From assembly GCA_963786225.1 (NCBI GenBank), contig CAWAYQ010000007.1:62001-126000 (forward strand): a DNA stretch of 64,000 bases. The letters run 5' to 3'. How positions within the stretch are numbered: position 1 is the stretch's first letter; the number at the start of each line of letters is the position of its first letter. Under the pieces are notes generated by a model. The model had not been told where the DNA came from and did no database searches. It was given only the letters and a program-made list of their open reading frames with translations. The position numbers and the translations under genes were made by a program. This document shows, piece by piece, positions 18,730 through 27,848 of this stretch. Source of the DNA: Flaviflagellibacter sp963786225. GTDB lineage: Bacteria; Pseudomonadota; Alphaproteobacteria; Rhizobiales; Methylopilaceae.

Positions 18730-19630
18730 ATGACCGGAACAGACAGACCGCGAATCATTCTGATTGCCGGGCCGACGGCCAGCGGCAAGTCGGCGCTCGC
18801 GCTCGATCTGGCGGAGCGGCTGGGCGGCGCGGTGGTCAATGCCAATTCGATGCAGGTCTATCGCGACCTGCGAATCCTGACCTCGCGGCCCTCCGCCGGA
18901 GACGAATCGCGGGTGCCCCATCTCCTTTACGGCCATGTGGATGCCGCCGAACCCCATTCCGTCGGCCGATTCCTGACCGATGCGGAACGTGTCATTCGGG
19001 AAAATCACGGAGCTTTGGTGTTTGTCGGCGGGACGGGCCTGCATTTCGACGCCCTGACAAAGGGGTTATCCACAGCCCCGCCGATCCCCGACGCGGTCCG
19101 CATGCGCTGGCGGGAGCGGGGGCTCGCCGAGCCTTCGGAGGCGCTTCACGCGGAACTCGCGCGCCGCGATCCCGGCATGGCGGAGAGGCTGCGCCCGAGC
19201 GATCCGCAGCGCGTGCTTCGCGCGCTCGAAGTGATTGATGCCACAGGCATTTCTCTGGCGCACTGGCAGCAATCGGCCGGTACGCCTCTGGTCGATCCCG
19301 CGTGCGCGACCCGGATCGTCCTGCGAATCGACCGCGCGGAACTGCGGTCTCGAATCGCGGCGCGCTTTTCCCGGATGATGGAGGAGGGCGCATTGGACGA
19401 AGTCCGTAGGCTTCTGGACCGAAAACTCGACCCCGCTCTGCCCGCCATGAAGGCCATCGGCGTTCCGCCGCTCGCGGCGCATCTGCGCGGAGAGACCGGA
19501 TTCGAGGCGGCAATCGAGCGTGCGATCACCGATACGCGGCAATATGCGAAGCGGCAGGAAACGTGGTTTCGCAACAGGTTGGGGGACTGGCCTCATTTGT
19601 CGCCGGAAGAGGCCAGAAAAGGCTTTCTAG
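18730..19630 (+). CDS. miaA: tRNA dimethylallyltransferase (stop lost by a homopolymer insertion)
   Basis: Transfers a dimethylallyl group to A37 of tRNAs that read UNN codons. The P-loop IAGPTASGKSALALDLAERL, the substrate segment NANSMQVYRDL, SRPSAGDESRVPHLLYGHVD, FVGGTGLHFDALTKG and QYAKRQETWFRNR all match MiaA. As given, the frame runs to 20,121 across the next gene, which cannot be right. Removing one A from the run at 19617-19620 gives SPEEARKAF and a TAG at 19628-19630, a protein of 299 residues, the normal length. Confidence 0.92.
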
Positions 19631-19798
19631 GGCGGCAATATCCACGTTTGAAAGGCGAGCAATTTCAACCTCTAACGGGTTTCGCGCCATGTGGCGGAAA
19701 AGCGGTGGAATTGGGGGGAGTGTTGCGCTTGCGCTACAGCCGAACACCACAAGTTGCGTCTAGAAATGTCTCACGAACAGTTTTCGGGGGTCCACCAT

Positions 19799-20452
19799 AT
19801 GAAACGTCTTCTTCTCGCCGGCGCTGCCTTTGCCGCGCTCACCACGGCTTCCTTCGCCGCCGACCTGTCGGCGCCGATCGAAGAAGTCGATGTCTGGAGC
19901 GGCTACTACGTCGGTATCCAGGGCGGCTTCGCCTGGGGCGATCTCGACGGTCGACAACGTCATCTGATCGCTACGCCTACGAGAGCGACATCGAAGGCGG
20001 CTTCGTTGGTGGCTACTGGGGTAAGAACTGGCAGTCCGACAACTGGGTATACGGCCTCGACGGCAGCGTCTCCTTCGCCAACCTCGAAGATCAGAACGAT
20101 CTCGACGACGGACGTCGATGACCCGGACGTCACGATCGAAGCCTTCTCGGCTTCGCGTCTGCGCCTCGGCTACGCCTTCGACAACTTCATGATCTTCGCG
20201 GCCGGCGGCTTCTCGCTCGCCCGGCCAACGTCGATGACGGCGTCGTCGACGACGACGCCTGGCTGAAGGGCTTCACGGTCGGCGCCGGCATCGAAGCCAA
20301 GTTCGCTGAGAACTGGTCGGCTCGCGTCGAATATATGTACATCAACTACGGCGAAGAGCAGCGGACGCATCTTCGACGGCGGCCCGGACACGTACGTCAT
20401 CAACGTCGAAGACGTTCATGCCGTCCGCGGCGGTATCGCCTACCACTTCTGA
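19799..20452 (+). pseudogene. Outer-membrane beta-barrel protein, tandem copy A (several frameshifts)
   Basis: Omp25/RopB-like surface protein. Start MKRLLLAGAAFAALTTASFA is a signal peptide, then ADLSAPIEEVDVWSGYYVG. Pieces continue in several frames: ESDIEGGFVGGYWGKNW, FSASRLRLGYAFDNFMIFAA, DDAWLKGFTVGAGIEAKFAE, and the terminal VEDVHAVRGGIAYHF with C-terminal Phe. Indels occur near 19,946, 19,968, 20,105, 20,225 and 20,360. Total length equals intact copy C (654 bp), so the indels balance. Whether it is really dead or just misread cannot be told from sequence alone. Confidence 0.8.
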
Positions 20453-20476
20453 TCTCGTAAAACCGAGGCAGCAACG

Positions 20477-20510
20477 AAACCCCGTCCGGGCAACCGGGCG
20501 GGGTTTTGCT
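20477..20510 (+). terminator. Rho-independent terminator of OMP copy A
   Basis: A 10-bp stem CCCCGTCCGG / CCGGGCGGGG closes a GCAA tetraloop and is followed by TTTTGCTTT. It starts 24 bp after the stop codon. The same hairpin follows copies B and C, so it was duplicated with the genes. Confidence 0.9.
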
Positions 20511-20600
20511 TTTAGGGGAACCTCTGTGGCCGGCGGGTTACATGCGCGCTCCGGAAAATCGCGTATGCAGGAGGCAACGTCTTTTGGGGGATTCGAAATC

Positions 20601-21258
20601 ATGAAGCGCATTCTTCTCGCGGGCGCTGCTTTCGCGGCACTCACCACAGCTTCCTTCGCCGCCGACCTGTCGGCGCCGATCGAAGAAGTCGATGTCTGGA
20701 GCGGCTACTACGTCGGTATCCAGGGCGGCTTCGCCTGGGGCGACCTCACGGTTGACGCCGTCACTGCCGCCCGTCGATCTCTACTCGAGCGACATGGAAG
20801 GCGGCTTCGTTGGTGTCTACTGGGGTAAGAACTGGCAGTTCGGCAACTGGGTGGTACGGCCTCGACGGCAGCGTCTCCTTCGCCAACCTCGAAGATCAGA
20901 ACGATCTCGTCACGCGACCCGCTATCCCGGACGTTACGATCGAAGGCTTCTCGGCCTCGCGTCTGCGCCTCGGCTACGCCTTCGACAACTTCATGATCTT
21001 CGCCGCCGGCGGCTTCTCGCTCGCCAAGGCCAATGTCGATGACGGCTTGGCCGATGACGACGCCTGGCTGAAGGGCTTCACGGTCGGCGCCGGTATCGAA
21101 GCCAAGTTCGCTGAGAACTGGTCGGCTCGCGTCGAATACCTGTACATCAACTACGCCACCGAACAGCGGACCATCTTCTCGGCGGCGGCGAAATCCCTTA
21201 CGACATCAGCGTCGAAGACGTCAGCCTCGTCCGCGGCGGTATCGCCTACCACTTCTGA
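20601..21258 (+). pseudogene. Outer-membrane beta-barrel protein, tandem copy B (frameshifted)
   Basis: Second repeat, starting MKRILLAGAAFAALTTASFA and nearly identical to copies A and C at the DNA level. The reading frame is lost after GGFAWGDLTVDAVTAA (near 20,765), again near 20,855 and near 21,185. The central part NDLVTRPAIPDVTIEGFSAS and the terminal VRGGIAYHF-like end remain. Total length 658 bp is 4 more than copy C, so the net frame is off. GGGGGATTCGAAATC precedes the ATG. Either a decayed copy or reads collapsed from near-identical repeats. Confidence 0.8.
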
Positions 21259-21284
21259 TCTCGTAAAACCGAGGCAGCAACGAA

Positions 21285-21312
21285 CCCCGTCCGGGCAACC
21301 GGGCGGGGTTTC
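21285..21312 (+). terminator. Rho-independent terminator of OMP copy B
   Basis: Same CCCCGTCCGG / CCGGGCGGGG stem with GCAA loop as after copy A, but followed by a shorter TTTCGCTTT tract. Confidence 0.85.
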
Positions 21313-21404
21313 GCTTTAAGGGAACCTCTGTGGCCGGGGGGTTACATGCGCGCTCCAGAAAATCGCGTATGCAGGAGCAACGTCTTTAGGGGGAATTTGG
21401 AATC

Positions 21405-22058
21405 ATGAAGCGCATTCTTCTCGCGGGCGCTGCTTTCGCGGCACTCACGACAGCTTCCTTCGCCGCCGATTTGTCGGCGCCGATCGAAGACGTCGATGTC
21501 TGGAGCGGCTACTACGTCGGTATCCAGGGCGGCTTCGCCTGGGCCGATCTCACGGTTGATGATGTTCCTGCGGCCGTCGAACTCTACACGAGCGAGATGG
21601 AAGGCGGCTTCGTCGGTGGCTACTGGGGTAAGAACTGGCAGTTCGACAGTTGGGTGGTCGGCCTCGACGGCAGCGTCTCCTTCGCCAGCATCGAAGATCA
21701 GAATGACATCGCACCGGACGATGCTAACCCTGACGTTACGATCGAAGGCTTCTCGGCCTCGCGTCTGCGCCTCGGCTACGCCTTCGACAACTTCATGATC
21801 TTCGCGGCCGGCGGTTTCTCGCTCGCCAAGGCCAACGTCGACGACGGCATTGGCGAGGCCGACGCTTGGCTCAAGGGCTTCACCGTCGGCGCCGGCGTCG
21901 AAGCCAAGTTCGCTGAGAACTGGTCGGCTCGCGTCGAATACATGTACATCAACTACGCCACTGAACAGCGGACCATCTTCGACGGCGGCCTCGTGCCTTA
22001 CGACATCAGCGTCGAAGACGTTCATGCCGTCCGCGGCGGTATCGCCTACCACTTCTGA
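21405..22058 (+). CDS. Outer-membrane beta-barrel protein (Omp25/RopB-like), tandem copy C, intact
   Basis: Intact 217-residue protein. The signal peptide MKRILLAGAAFAALTTASFA is followed by ADLSAPIEDVDVWSGYYVGI and alternating aromatic/polar strands such as GGFVGGYWGKNWQFDSWVVG, LRLGYAFDNFMIFAAGGFSL and ENWSARVEYMYINYA. The last strand, VHAVRGGIAYHF, ends in Phe, the signal for outer-membrane assembly. It belongs to the opacity/Omp25 eight-strand barrels abundant in the Rhizobiales surface. It is the only unbroken copy of a tandem array with about 800-bp units. GGGGGAATTTGGAATC precedes the ATG. Confidence 0.9.
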   Translation: MKRILLAGAAFAALTTASFAADLSAPIEDVDVWSGYYVGIQGGFAWADLTVDDVPAAVELYTSEMEGGFVGGYWGKNWQFDSWVVGLDGSVSFASIEDQNDIAPDDANPDVTIEGFSASRLRLGYAFDNFMIFAAGGFSLAKANVDDGIGEADAWLKGFTVGAGVEAKFAENWSARVEYMYINYATEQRTIFDGGLVPYDISVEDVHAVRGGIAYHF

Positions 22059-22082
22059 TCTCGTAAAACCGAGGCAGCAACG

Positions 22083-22116
22083 AAACCCCGTCCGGGCAAC
22101 CGGGCGGGGTTTTTGT
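22083..22116 (+). terminator. Rho-independent terminator of OMP copy C
   Basis: CCCCGTCCGG / CCGGGCGGGG stem with GCAA tetraloop and a TTTTTGTTT tract, 27 bp after the stop of copy C. Confidence 0.9.
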
Positions 22117-22204
22117 TTGCCGCGTTTGTTGCGGCGCGGGAACAACCGGAATCGCTGCAGGATGTATAGTTTTGGGAACTCGGCGCCGGTGCCGAGGTAA
22201 GACA

Positions 22205-22340
22205 TCCAAAACTGGTCCGTCCGGACCGAGTATCTCTCTCTCTGGATCGCGGTGACCAACACACCGATGTCATCGCCGATCTGGAATTTGATATCGAAGG
22301 CGTCCACGCAGTCCGCGGCGGTATCGCGCACCACTTCTAA
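22205..22340 (+). pseudogene. Remnant of a fourth OMP copy (C-terminal end)
   Basis: After copy C, the stretch encodes NWSVRTEYLSLWIA in one frame, matching NWSARVEYMYINYA of copy C. In another frame it encodes DIEGVHAVRGGIAHHF and a TAA, matching the end of copy C. A weaker CCCCGTCCG / TGGGCGGG hairpin follows at about 22,356-22,385. The N-terminal two thirds are missing. The divergence is larger than among copies A-C, so this is a genuine old remnant. The rest of 22,117-22,420 holds nothing else I can support. Confidence 0.7.
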
Positions 22341-22420
22341 TCTCGGAAAACCGAGGCGACCGAGCCCCGTCCGCATCGCTGGGCGGGTTTCGCATTTCTT
22401 CAGGCCGCCGGCCTATCGCG

Positions 22421-23705
22421 TCAATCGGCCGTATTGGCGAGTGACGTCATCCTCAGACGGTGGCCGCCGCGCCGCCGGAGGCTTGCGCCCCAGCTGAACG
22501 CCAGGGGAATCCGGTCGGCGGCCGAGATCCGTGTGTCGTGGAGGAGTGCGGCCAGCGCATTGGGAAGTTCGACGAGCGCCACCCGCATGCCGCCGCAGAC
22601 GCGCGGCCCGGAACTGAACGGCAGGAAATGAGGTCTGAGCGCGGCCGGAATCTTTCCGTCCGGAAATCGCGACGGATCGAATTTCTGGGCGTTCGGCCAG
22701 ATGCGGCGATCATGGTGCAGGCCGATCACCGAAACGACGACCCGGTCGCCGGGCTCGACCGGGATATCTCCGATGCGATCGGCTTGCGACGCAACCCGCG
22801 ACAAGAGCGGCACCGGCGGGAACATGCGCAGCACTTCGTTCAGAAAGGCGTTGAGGGCCGGAACGTCGGCGGCGTTTCCGGCGGCGACTGCAGCTTGCGT
22901 CTGGCGCCGCAGGTCTTCCTGATGCGCGGGCTGGGCTGCGAGCATCCACATGGCCCATCCCAGAGCCGCCGACGACGTGTCCATGGACGCGAAGAACATG
23001 GAGGCGAGTTCGCCGACCCGGTCGATCTCGGGCGCCGCCTGGACGGATGAAACAAGGCCGTGGGCGTGGTCGTCTTTTGCAAGCAGCGTCTCGAACAGCT
23101 GCCTCAGCCGCGCGATCGCGGCGTCGGCCCGTGTCCTGTCCTGCGCGTTCGGCCGAGGAGCGGCCGGGTCGAGATTCCAGGTCAGCGAGGCGCAATAGGC
23201 GAGAACGGTGCGCAGATCAGCGAGTTCGCTATCCCCGAACATCGCGGGGTCCGACGCCGAAGATGAGATCGAGGCTTACCGCCGCCGCGGCGAGGTCGAC
23301 TTCGCGATCGATCTCGACCGGCGCGCCGGAACTCTCCCGCAGCCGGCGTGACGCCTCGCCGAAAAACTCCAAAGTCCGCGCCGCAAGCCGCCCGGGCGCG
23401 AGACCGTTCAGAAGCGGCTGCGAGAGAGTGTGCAGCGTCCGCCACATATCGCCGTCGGATGTGAGGCGGCTCTGTCCGAAGTATGCGGAAAAGGAACCGA
23501 AGTTCTTGGCGTATGTACCCGGATGGTCGCGCAGGATATGAGCCGCGCTCCGCGCATCCTGGAAAACGGTAACGTGCGTGGCGCCGATGTCCAGACGCAG
23601 CGTCTCGCCGGGATGGCTCGCGGCAAGTCTGAACAGAAGCGCGCACGGATCGGTCCGGAGCAGGGATCCCAGAACGCTGCCCGCGGACGCGTCGAGAGCG
23701 AGCAT
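22421..23705 (-). CDS. Cytochrome P450 (one frameshift)
   Basis: Haem-thiolate monooxygenase of about 427 residues. The N-terminal half contains GDMWRTLHTLSQPLLNG, the C-helix Trp-Arg that contacts haem. The C-terminal half has the I-helix ASMFFASMDTSSAALGW, the ExxR motif NEVLRMFPP, and the haem-binding loop LPFSSGPRVCGGM with the cysteine ligand. The halves are joined by removing one base from the G run at 23246-23249, giving FGVGPAMFGDSEL. It starts 10 bp after the porin gene, so it is probably in that transcript. The substrate is unknown; no ferredoxin partner is nearby. Confidence 0.88.
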
Positions 23706-23715
23706 CGCGTTCAGG

Positions 23716-24538
23716 CTAGAAGCCGTACTGGACTTTCAGGAAGGGGCCGTGCGCGATCGAATCTCTGTCGAGGGAGACATCCTGATTCCCGACGATTTCG
23801 GCCGCGCGAATGTTCCAATAGGCCTGCACCATATAGCCCGCCGTGACTGACCACTTCTCGTCGGGGTGCCAATCCACGCCGAGATAGGCGTCGAGATTGA
23901 ACACGTCGTCAGTGTCTTCCACGGTGGCGATCGGATTGAAATCGTACAGGTAGGTGTTCTCACGCGATCCGATCAGCCATGCGGCGGAAATGCCGCCCGA
24001 GATACCGAACGTGCCGGTGCCGAAGGTCTGTGCGAATTCGGCGCCTGCGCGGGGACCCGCGCCGAGGAATTCGCCGTCCGCCCAATCGAAGCGACTCGCC
24101 CTCCGCGACGAGGTTGTCTTCCGAACTCAGGACGCGCAAGCCTGCGAACGCCCGTACCACCGGGCCGCTTGCGGCGGAGCCCCAGACGCGGCCGAATTCG
24201 ACATCGCCGCCGACATAATCGAGATCGTTGCTGATGAAGGAGTCACCGTCGGAGGCCGAGCTTTCGTCAAACCCGGTTCCGAAGATCCGAAGCCGCCAAT
24301 CCCAGTCCTCGTCGACGTCGCGCCCGAACGCGACCGCGCCCGTGATGGCAAATTCATCGTCCGGGGCAAGGCCCAGTTTGTCGGCCGCGGCTTCGCCTTC
24401 AAGCGCGCCGCCCTGAATGCTGAAGAAGATTTCCTTCTGCGGGTCGACGACTGCGAGGTCTGCCGCCAGCGCGGAGCCGGCACCGGCGACGGAAGCGGCG
24501 ACAAGCGCCGCGGAACGCGTGAGATGGATCGTTTTCAT
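23716..24538 (-). CDS. Outer-membrane beta-barrel (porin-like) protein (one frameshift)
   Basis: Signal peptide MKTIHLTRSAALVAASVAGA cut after SALA, then a protein of about 270 residues with alternating strands (FAITGAVAFGRDVDEDWDWR, GPVVRAFAGLRVL, KWSVTAGYMVQAYWNIRAAE). It ends in FLKVQYGF with a terminal Phe. One extra base near 24,091 separates the halves; the join reads GESFDWADGEFLGAGP. It resembles Lpg1974-type pore-forming outer-membrane proteins, at moderate confidence. It lies between the acyltransferase-like gene and the P450 on the same strand. Confidence 0.65.
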
Positions 24539-24625
24539 TCCTGCAAAGAGCAGTGTTGGGTCATGGCGTGTCAACCGATTCCCGGCAACGAGCCGTGCTA
24601 TGCGGGTGAGTGTTGTTCTTGGGTA

Positions 24626-25069
24626 TCAGAACTGAAGGTTGCGCACCTTTGCCTTCCGTTCTCCCGGGCCTTCGGTGTAGCGGCGCTTGAAATAGACCTG
24701 GATGTTCGGGTTGCGGTCCCGGCACCCGCGGATCAGGAGCGGGACAGCCGAACGCTCGGAGGCGGCGACGATCGTCAACGCGGCGGCGTCGCCGTCATCC
24801 TGCGCCGCGAGTGGGCTGTCGCCGGCCATCCAGAGCTCCGCGCCGTGCGTCGAGGTCCGCAGCCAGCCCGCATAGCCGACGAGAGCGCCGTTCGGGCCCA
24901 CGGCCAGCACATGATGGCCAAGCGCGAGCTGGCGCCGGATCGCGCTTGCCAGTTCGCCTGCCTGATACCGGCTGAACGGGTCGATCCGGGTCAGGAAATC
25001 CAGCACCGCTCCGAAGCTCTCGAAGGAGCCCTTGGTCTGGACGATGTTGGGACGGGCGGGGGCGGTCAT
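24626..25069 (-). CDS. Possible HlyC/GNAT-like acyltransferase, 147 aa
   Basis: Compact cytoplasmic-looking protein without signal peptide. VLAVGPNGALVGYAGWLRTS and AELWMAGDSPLAAQDDGDAA, followed by DRNPNIQVYFKRRY and KVRNLQF, resemble the layout of toxin-activating lysine acyltransferases (HlyC) and their GNAT-like fold. The match is weak and I cannot verify the catalytic His/Asp pair. No RTX toxin gene is nearby. It is the first gene of a minus-strand set followed by the porin-like gene (87 bp) and the P450. An unknown family is the main alternative. Confidence 0.4.
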   Translation of the reverse strand: MTAPARPNIVQTKGSFESFGAVLDFLTRIDPFSRYQAGELASAIRRQLALGHHVLAVGPNGALVGYAGWLRTSTHGAELWMAGDSPLAAQDDGDAAALTIVAASERSAVPLLIRGCRDRNPNIQVYFKRRYTEGPGERKAKVRNLQF

Positions 25070-25263
25070 GGCGGATATGTGCGGAGGCGGGGGTTGCGAA
25101 GACTAACACACGGAACCCGTGAGAGGGCCAGTGCGGAGGGGGCGCCCGTGAATGCCCGCCGAACCCCGCACTCTAACCGGGGCACAGGTTCCGGACAGTT
25201 TTGCTTGACCGGGCAGGGGGAGAGGATTATCTCCTCCTCCACCTAATCAAGGAGCTGCGGGCC

Positions 25264-25305
25264 ATGGGCACGCGAATTCTCGTAATTGGAGCGCCATCGA
25301 CGTAA
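25264..25305 (+). CDS. ilv leader peptide (13 aa) of a transcription attenuator
   Basis: Tiny open frame ATG...TAA encoding MGTRILVIGAPST, with four consecutive Ile-Leu-Val-Ile codons, the three end products of the downstream pathway. AAGGAG lies 9 bases before the ATG. A terminator hairpin follows 38 bp later, before ilvB. This is the classical arrangement of attenuation: a ribosome stalled on Ile/Leu/Val codons would prevent the terminator forming. TTGACC and GATTAT at about 25,206-25,231 are a weak promoter candidate. Nothing else is seen between 25,070 and 25,263. Confidence 0.82.
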   Translation: MGTRILVIGAPST

Positions 25306-25342
25306 CGGCTCATAAGAGGCCGTCGCGAACGGTGGCGCATGC

Positions 25343-25368
25343 AGGGGCTCTTCGAGGCCCCTTTTTTA
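25343..25368 (+). terminator. Attenuator terminator upstream of ilvB
   Basis: GGGGCTC and GAGGCCCC form a GC-rich stem with one bulged G around a TTC loop, followed directly by TTTTTT. It lies between the ilv leader peptide and ilvB, so it must be read through or prevented for expression. Confidence 0.85.
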
Positions 25369-25445
25369 TTGCCCGCGCGGGGACTTAAGGCCCCGGTTAC
25401 CTGGTGTTCAGGAGCGGGGTTTATGAAGGTTGTTGGAGGATCGCC

Positions 25446-27228
25446 ATGAAGGGATCAAAAGCGGGCCAACGCATGACCGGCGCAGAGATGGTTATCCGCG
25501 CGCTGCTCGATCAGGGCGTGGACACGATTTTCGGCTATCCGGGCGGCGCCGTGCTGCCGATCTACGACGCGCTGTTCCAGCAGAACGAGCTGCAGCACAT
25601 CCTGGTCCGGCACGAGCAGGGCGCGACCCATTCGGCTGAAGGCTATGCCCGCTCCACCGGCAAGGTCGGCGTCGTCCTCGTCACCTCCGGCCCCGGCGCC
25701 ACCAACGCCGTCACCGGCATGGTCGACGCGCTGATGGATTCGATCCCGCTCGTCGTCATCACCGGCCAGGTCCCGACCCATCTCATCGGCTCGGATGCGT
25801 TCCAGGAATGCGACACGGTCGGCATTACCCGCGCCGCGACCAAGCACAACTACCTCGTCAAGACGGTGGAAGAACTCCCGCGCATCATGCACGAGGCGTT
25901 CTACGTCGCGCGGTCTGGCCGTCCGGGCCCGGTTCTCGTCGACATCCCGAAGGACATCCAGTTCGCCGCCGGCCTCTACACCGGCCCGGAACATGTCGAG
26001 CACCGCACCTACAAGCCGCGCACCGAAGGCGACGAGGCGAAGATCCGCGCCGCGATCGAGCTCATGGCCTCGGCCAAGAAGCCCGTGTTCTACACCGGCG
26101 GCGGCGTCATCAATTCCGGCGACAAGGCGTCGAAGGCGCTCCGCGAACTCGTGCGCCTGACCGGCTTTCCGATCACGTCCACTTTGATGGGCCTCGGCGC
26201 CTATCCGCATTCGGACAAGCAATGGCTCGGCATGCTCGGCATGCACGGTACGTACGAAGCCAATCACACGATGCACGATTGCGACGTGATGATCTGCCTC
26301 GGCGCGCGGTTCGACGATCGCGTGACGGGCCGCATCGACGCGTTCTCGCCGGGCTCGAAGAAGATCCATGTCGATATCGATCGCGTCCTCGATCAACAAG
26401 ATCATCAAGGCGGACGTGCCGATCATCGGCGATGTCGGCAATGTCATCGAGGCGATGCTGCGCATCTGGAAGGCCGAGAAGAAAAAGGCCGACAAGGACG
26501 CGCTCGCATCGTGGTGGAAGCAGATCGAGCGCTGGCGTGCGCGCAAGAGCCTGAACTTCACCAATTCGAAGACGATCATCAAGCCGCAATACGCGGTGCA
26601 GCGTCTGTACGAGCTGACCAAGAACCGCAAGACCTACATCACGACCGAAGTCGGTCAGCATCAGATGTGGGCCGCGCAATATTACGGCTTCGAGGAACCG
26701 AACCGCTGGATGACCTCCGGCGGGCTCGGCACGATGGGCTACGGCCTGCCGGCCGCGCTCGGCGTCCAGGTCGCGCATCCGGATGCGCTCGTCTGCTGCA
26801 TCGCGGGCGAGGCGTCGGTGCTGATGAACATGCAGGAAATGTCGACCGCCGCGCAGCACCGCCTGCCGGTCAAGATCTTCATCCTGAACAACGAATATAT
26901 GGGCATGGTGCGCCAGTGGCAGCAGCTGCTGCACGGCAGCCGCTACTCGCAGTCTTACTCCGAAGCGCTGCCCGATTTCGTGAAGCTCGCGGAAGCGTAT
27001 GGCGGCTACGGCATCCGTTGCGACAACCCGGCCGAACTCGACGACAAGATCCGCGAAATGATCGAGGTCGATGCGCCGGTCCTGTTCGATTGCCGCGTCG
27101 AGAAAACCGAAAACTGCTTCCCGATGATCCCGTCGGGCAAGGCGCACAATGAAATGATCCTGGGCGATGCCGCCGCGGCCGAAGACATCGGCAGCGTCAT
27201 CACCGAAGAGGGAAAGATGCTCGTCTGA
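25446..27228 (+). CDS. ilvB: Acetolactate synthase large subunit (one frameshift)
   Basis: Thiamine-diphosphate enzyme making acetolactate or acetohydroxybutyrate, the first common step of Val, Leu and Ile synthesis. The N-terminal PYR domain reads DTIFGYPGGAVLPIYDAL with the catalytic Glu in LVRHEQGATHSAEGYARSTG. The FAD-binding middle ends near HVDIDR. One extra G at about 26,385 breaks the frame; the continuation SSINKIIKADVPIIGDVGN through WMTSGGLGTMGYGLPAALG and NNEYMGMVRQWQ completes about 593 residues. The metal motif reads GEASVLMNMQEMST, with Glu where many enzymes have Asp. The stop overlaps the ilvN ATG. Confidence 0.95.
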
Positions 27229-27743
27229 TGCTCGCCAAGAACGAAGCCGTTTCGCGTCACGTCCTGTCCGTCATCGTCGACAACGAACCGGGCGTACTCG
27301 GCCGCGTGGTCGGCCTGTTTTCGGGCCGCGGCTACAACATCGAGAGCCTCACCGTCTCCGAGACCGAGCACGACAAGCACCGCTCGCGCATCACGATCGT
27401 GACCTCGGGCTCGCCCGCGATGATCGACCAGATCGAGGCCCAGCTCGGCCGTCTCGTACCGATCCACAAGGTCGTGGACCTCACGAATTCCGGGCCGATG
27501 GTGGAGCGCGAACTCGCGCTCATCAAGGTGGCCGGGACGGGCGATGCCCGCGCCGAGGCGCTGCGCCTGGCGGAGGCTTTCAAGGCCCGCGTCATGGACG
27601 CGACCATCGAAAGCTTCGTGTTCGAGCTGACCGGCAAGCCCGACAAGCTCGATCAGTTCATTTCCCTCATGCTGCCGCTCGGCCTGGTCGAGGTGTCCCG
27701 CACGGGCGTCGCCGCGATCTCGCGCGGCCCAGAGGGGATGTAA
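27228..27743 (+). CDS. ilvN: Acetolactate synthase small regulatory subunit
   Basis: Protein of 171 residues that activates the large subunit and confers valine feedback inhibition. The N-terminal ACT domain reads LSVIVDNEPGVLGRVVGLFS and RGYNIESLTVSETEHDKHSR-like sequence. The C-terminal ALS_ss_C domain contains RELALIKVAGTGDARAEALR and FELTGKPDKLDQFISLMLPL. Its ATG shares one base with the ilvB stop, implying translational coupling. Intact. Some annotations call this gene ilvH. Confidence 0.96.
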   Translation: MLAKNEAVSRHVLSVIVDNEPGVLGRVVGLFSGRGYNIESLTVSETEHDKHRSRITIVTSGSPAMIDQIEAQLGRLVPIHKVVDLTNSGPMVERELALIKVAGTGDARAEALRLAEAFKARVMDATIESFVFELTGKPDKLDQFISLMLPLGLVEVSRTGVAAISRGPEGM

Positions 27744-27848
27744 GTCTAGCTTGTCCCAACCGCCTTCCGGGCGTTAGAAGCCCGGCAGGATACCAACCAC
27801 CTCACTTCGAGCGGCACAAACGGCCGTTCGCTTCCACGGGGAACCACA

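Noticed and set aside
18730..20121. A 463-residue MiaA with a long C-terminal extension
   Set aside because: The extra part is out-of-frame sequence of the next gene; one A too many in a homopolymer removes the proper stop at 19628-19630.
21342..22376. A 344-residue minus-strand reading frame across OMP copy C
   Set aside because: It is antisense to an intact barrel gene, has no recognisable domain, and crosses the terminator; such frames are common in GC-rich DNA.
19799..22390. CRISPR or other short-repeat array
   Set aside because: The repeat unit is about 800 bp and contains whole genes; no short regularly spaced repeats occur in the window.
24626..25069. A complete RTX toxin activation system
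   Set aside because: No RTX toxin with GGXGXDXUX repeats and no type I secretion genes are nearby; the HlyC resemblance itself is weak.
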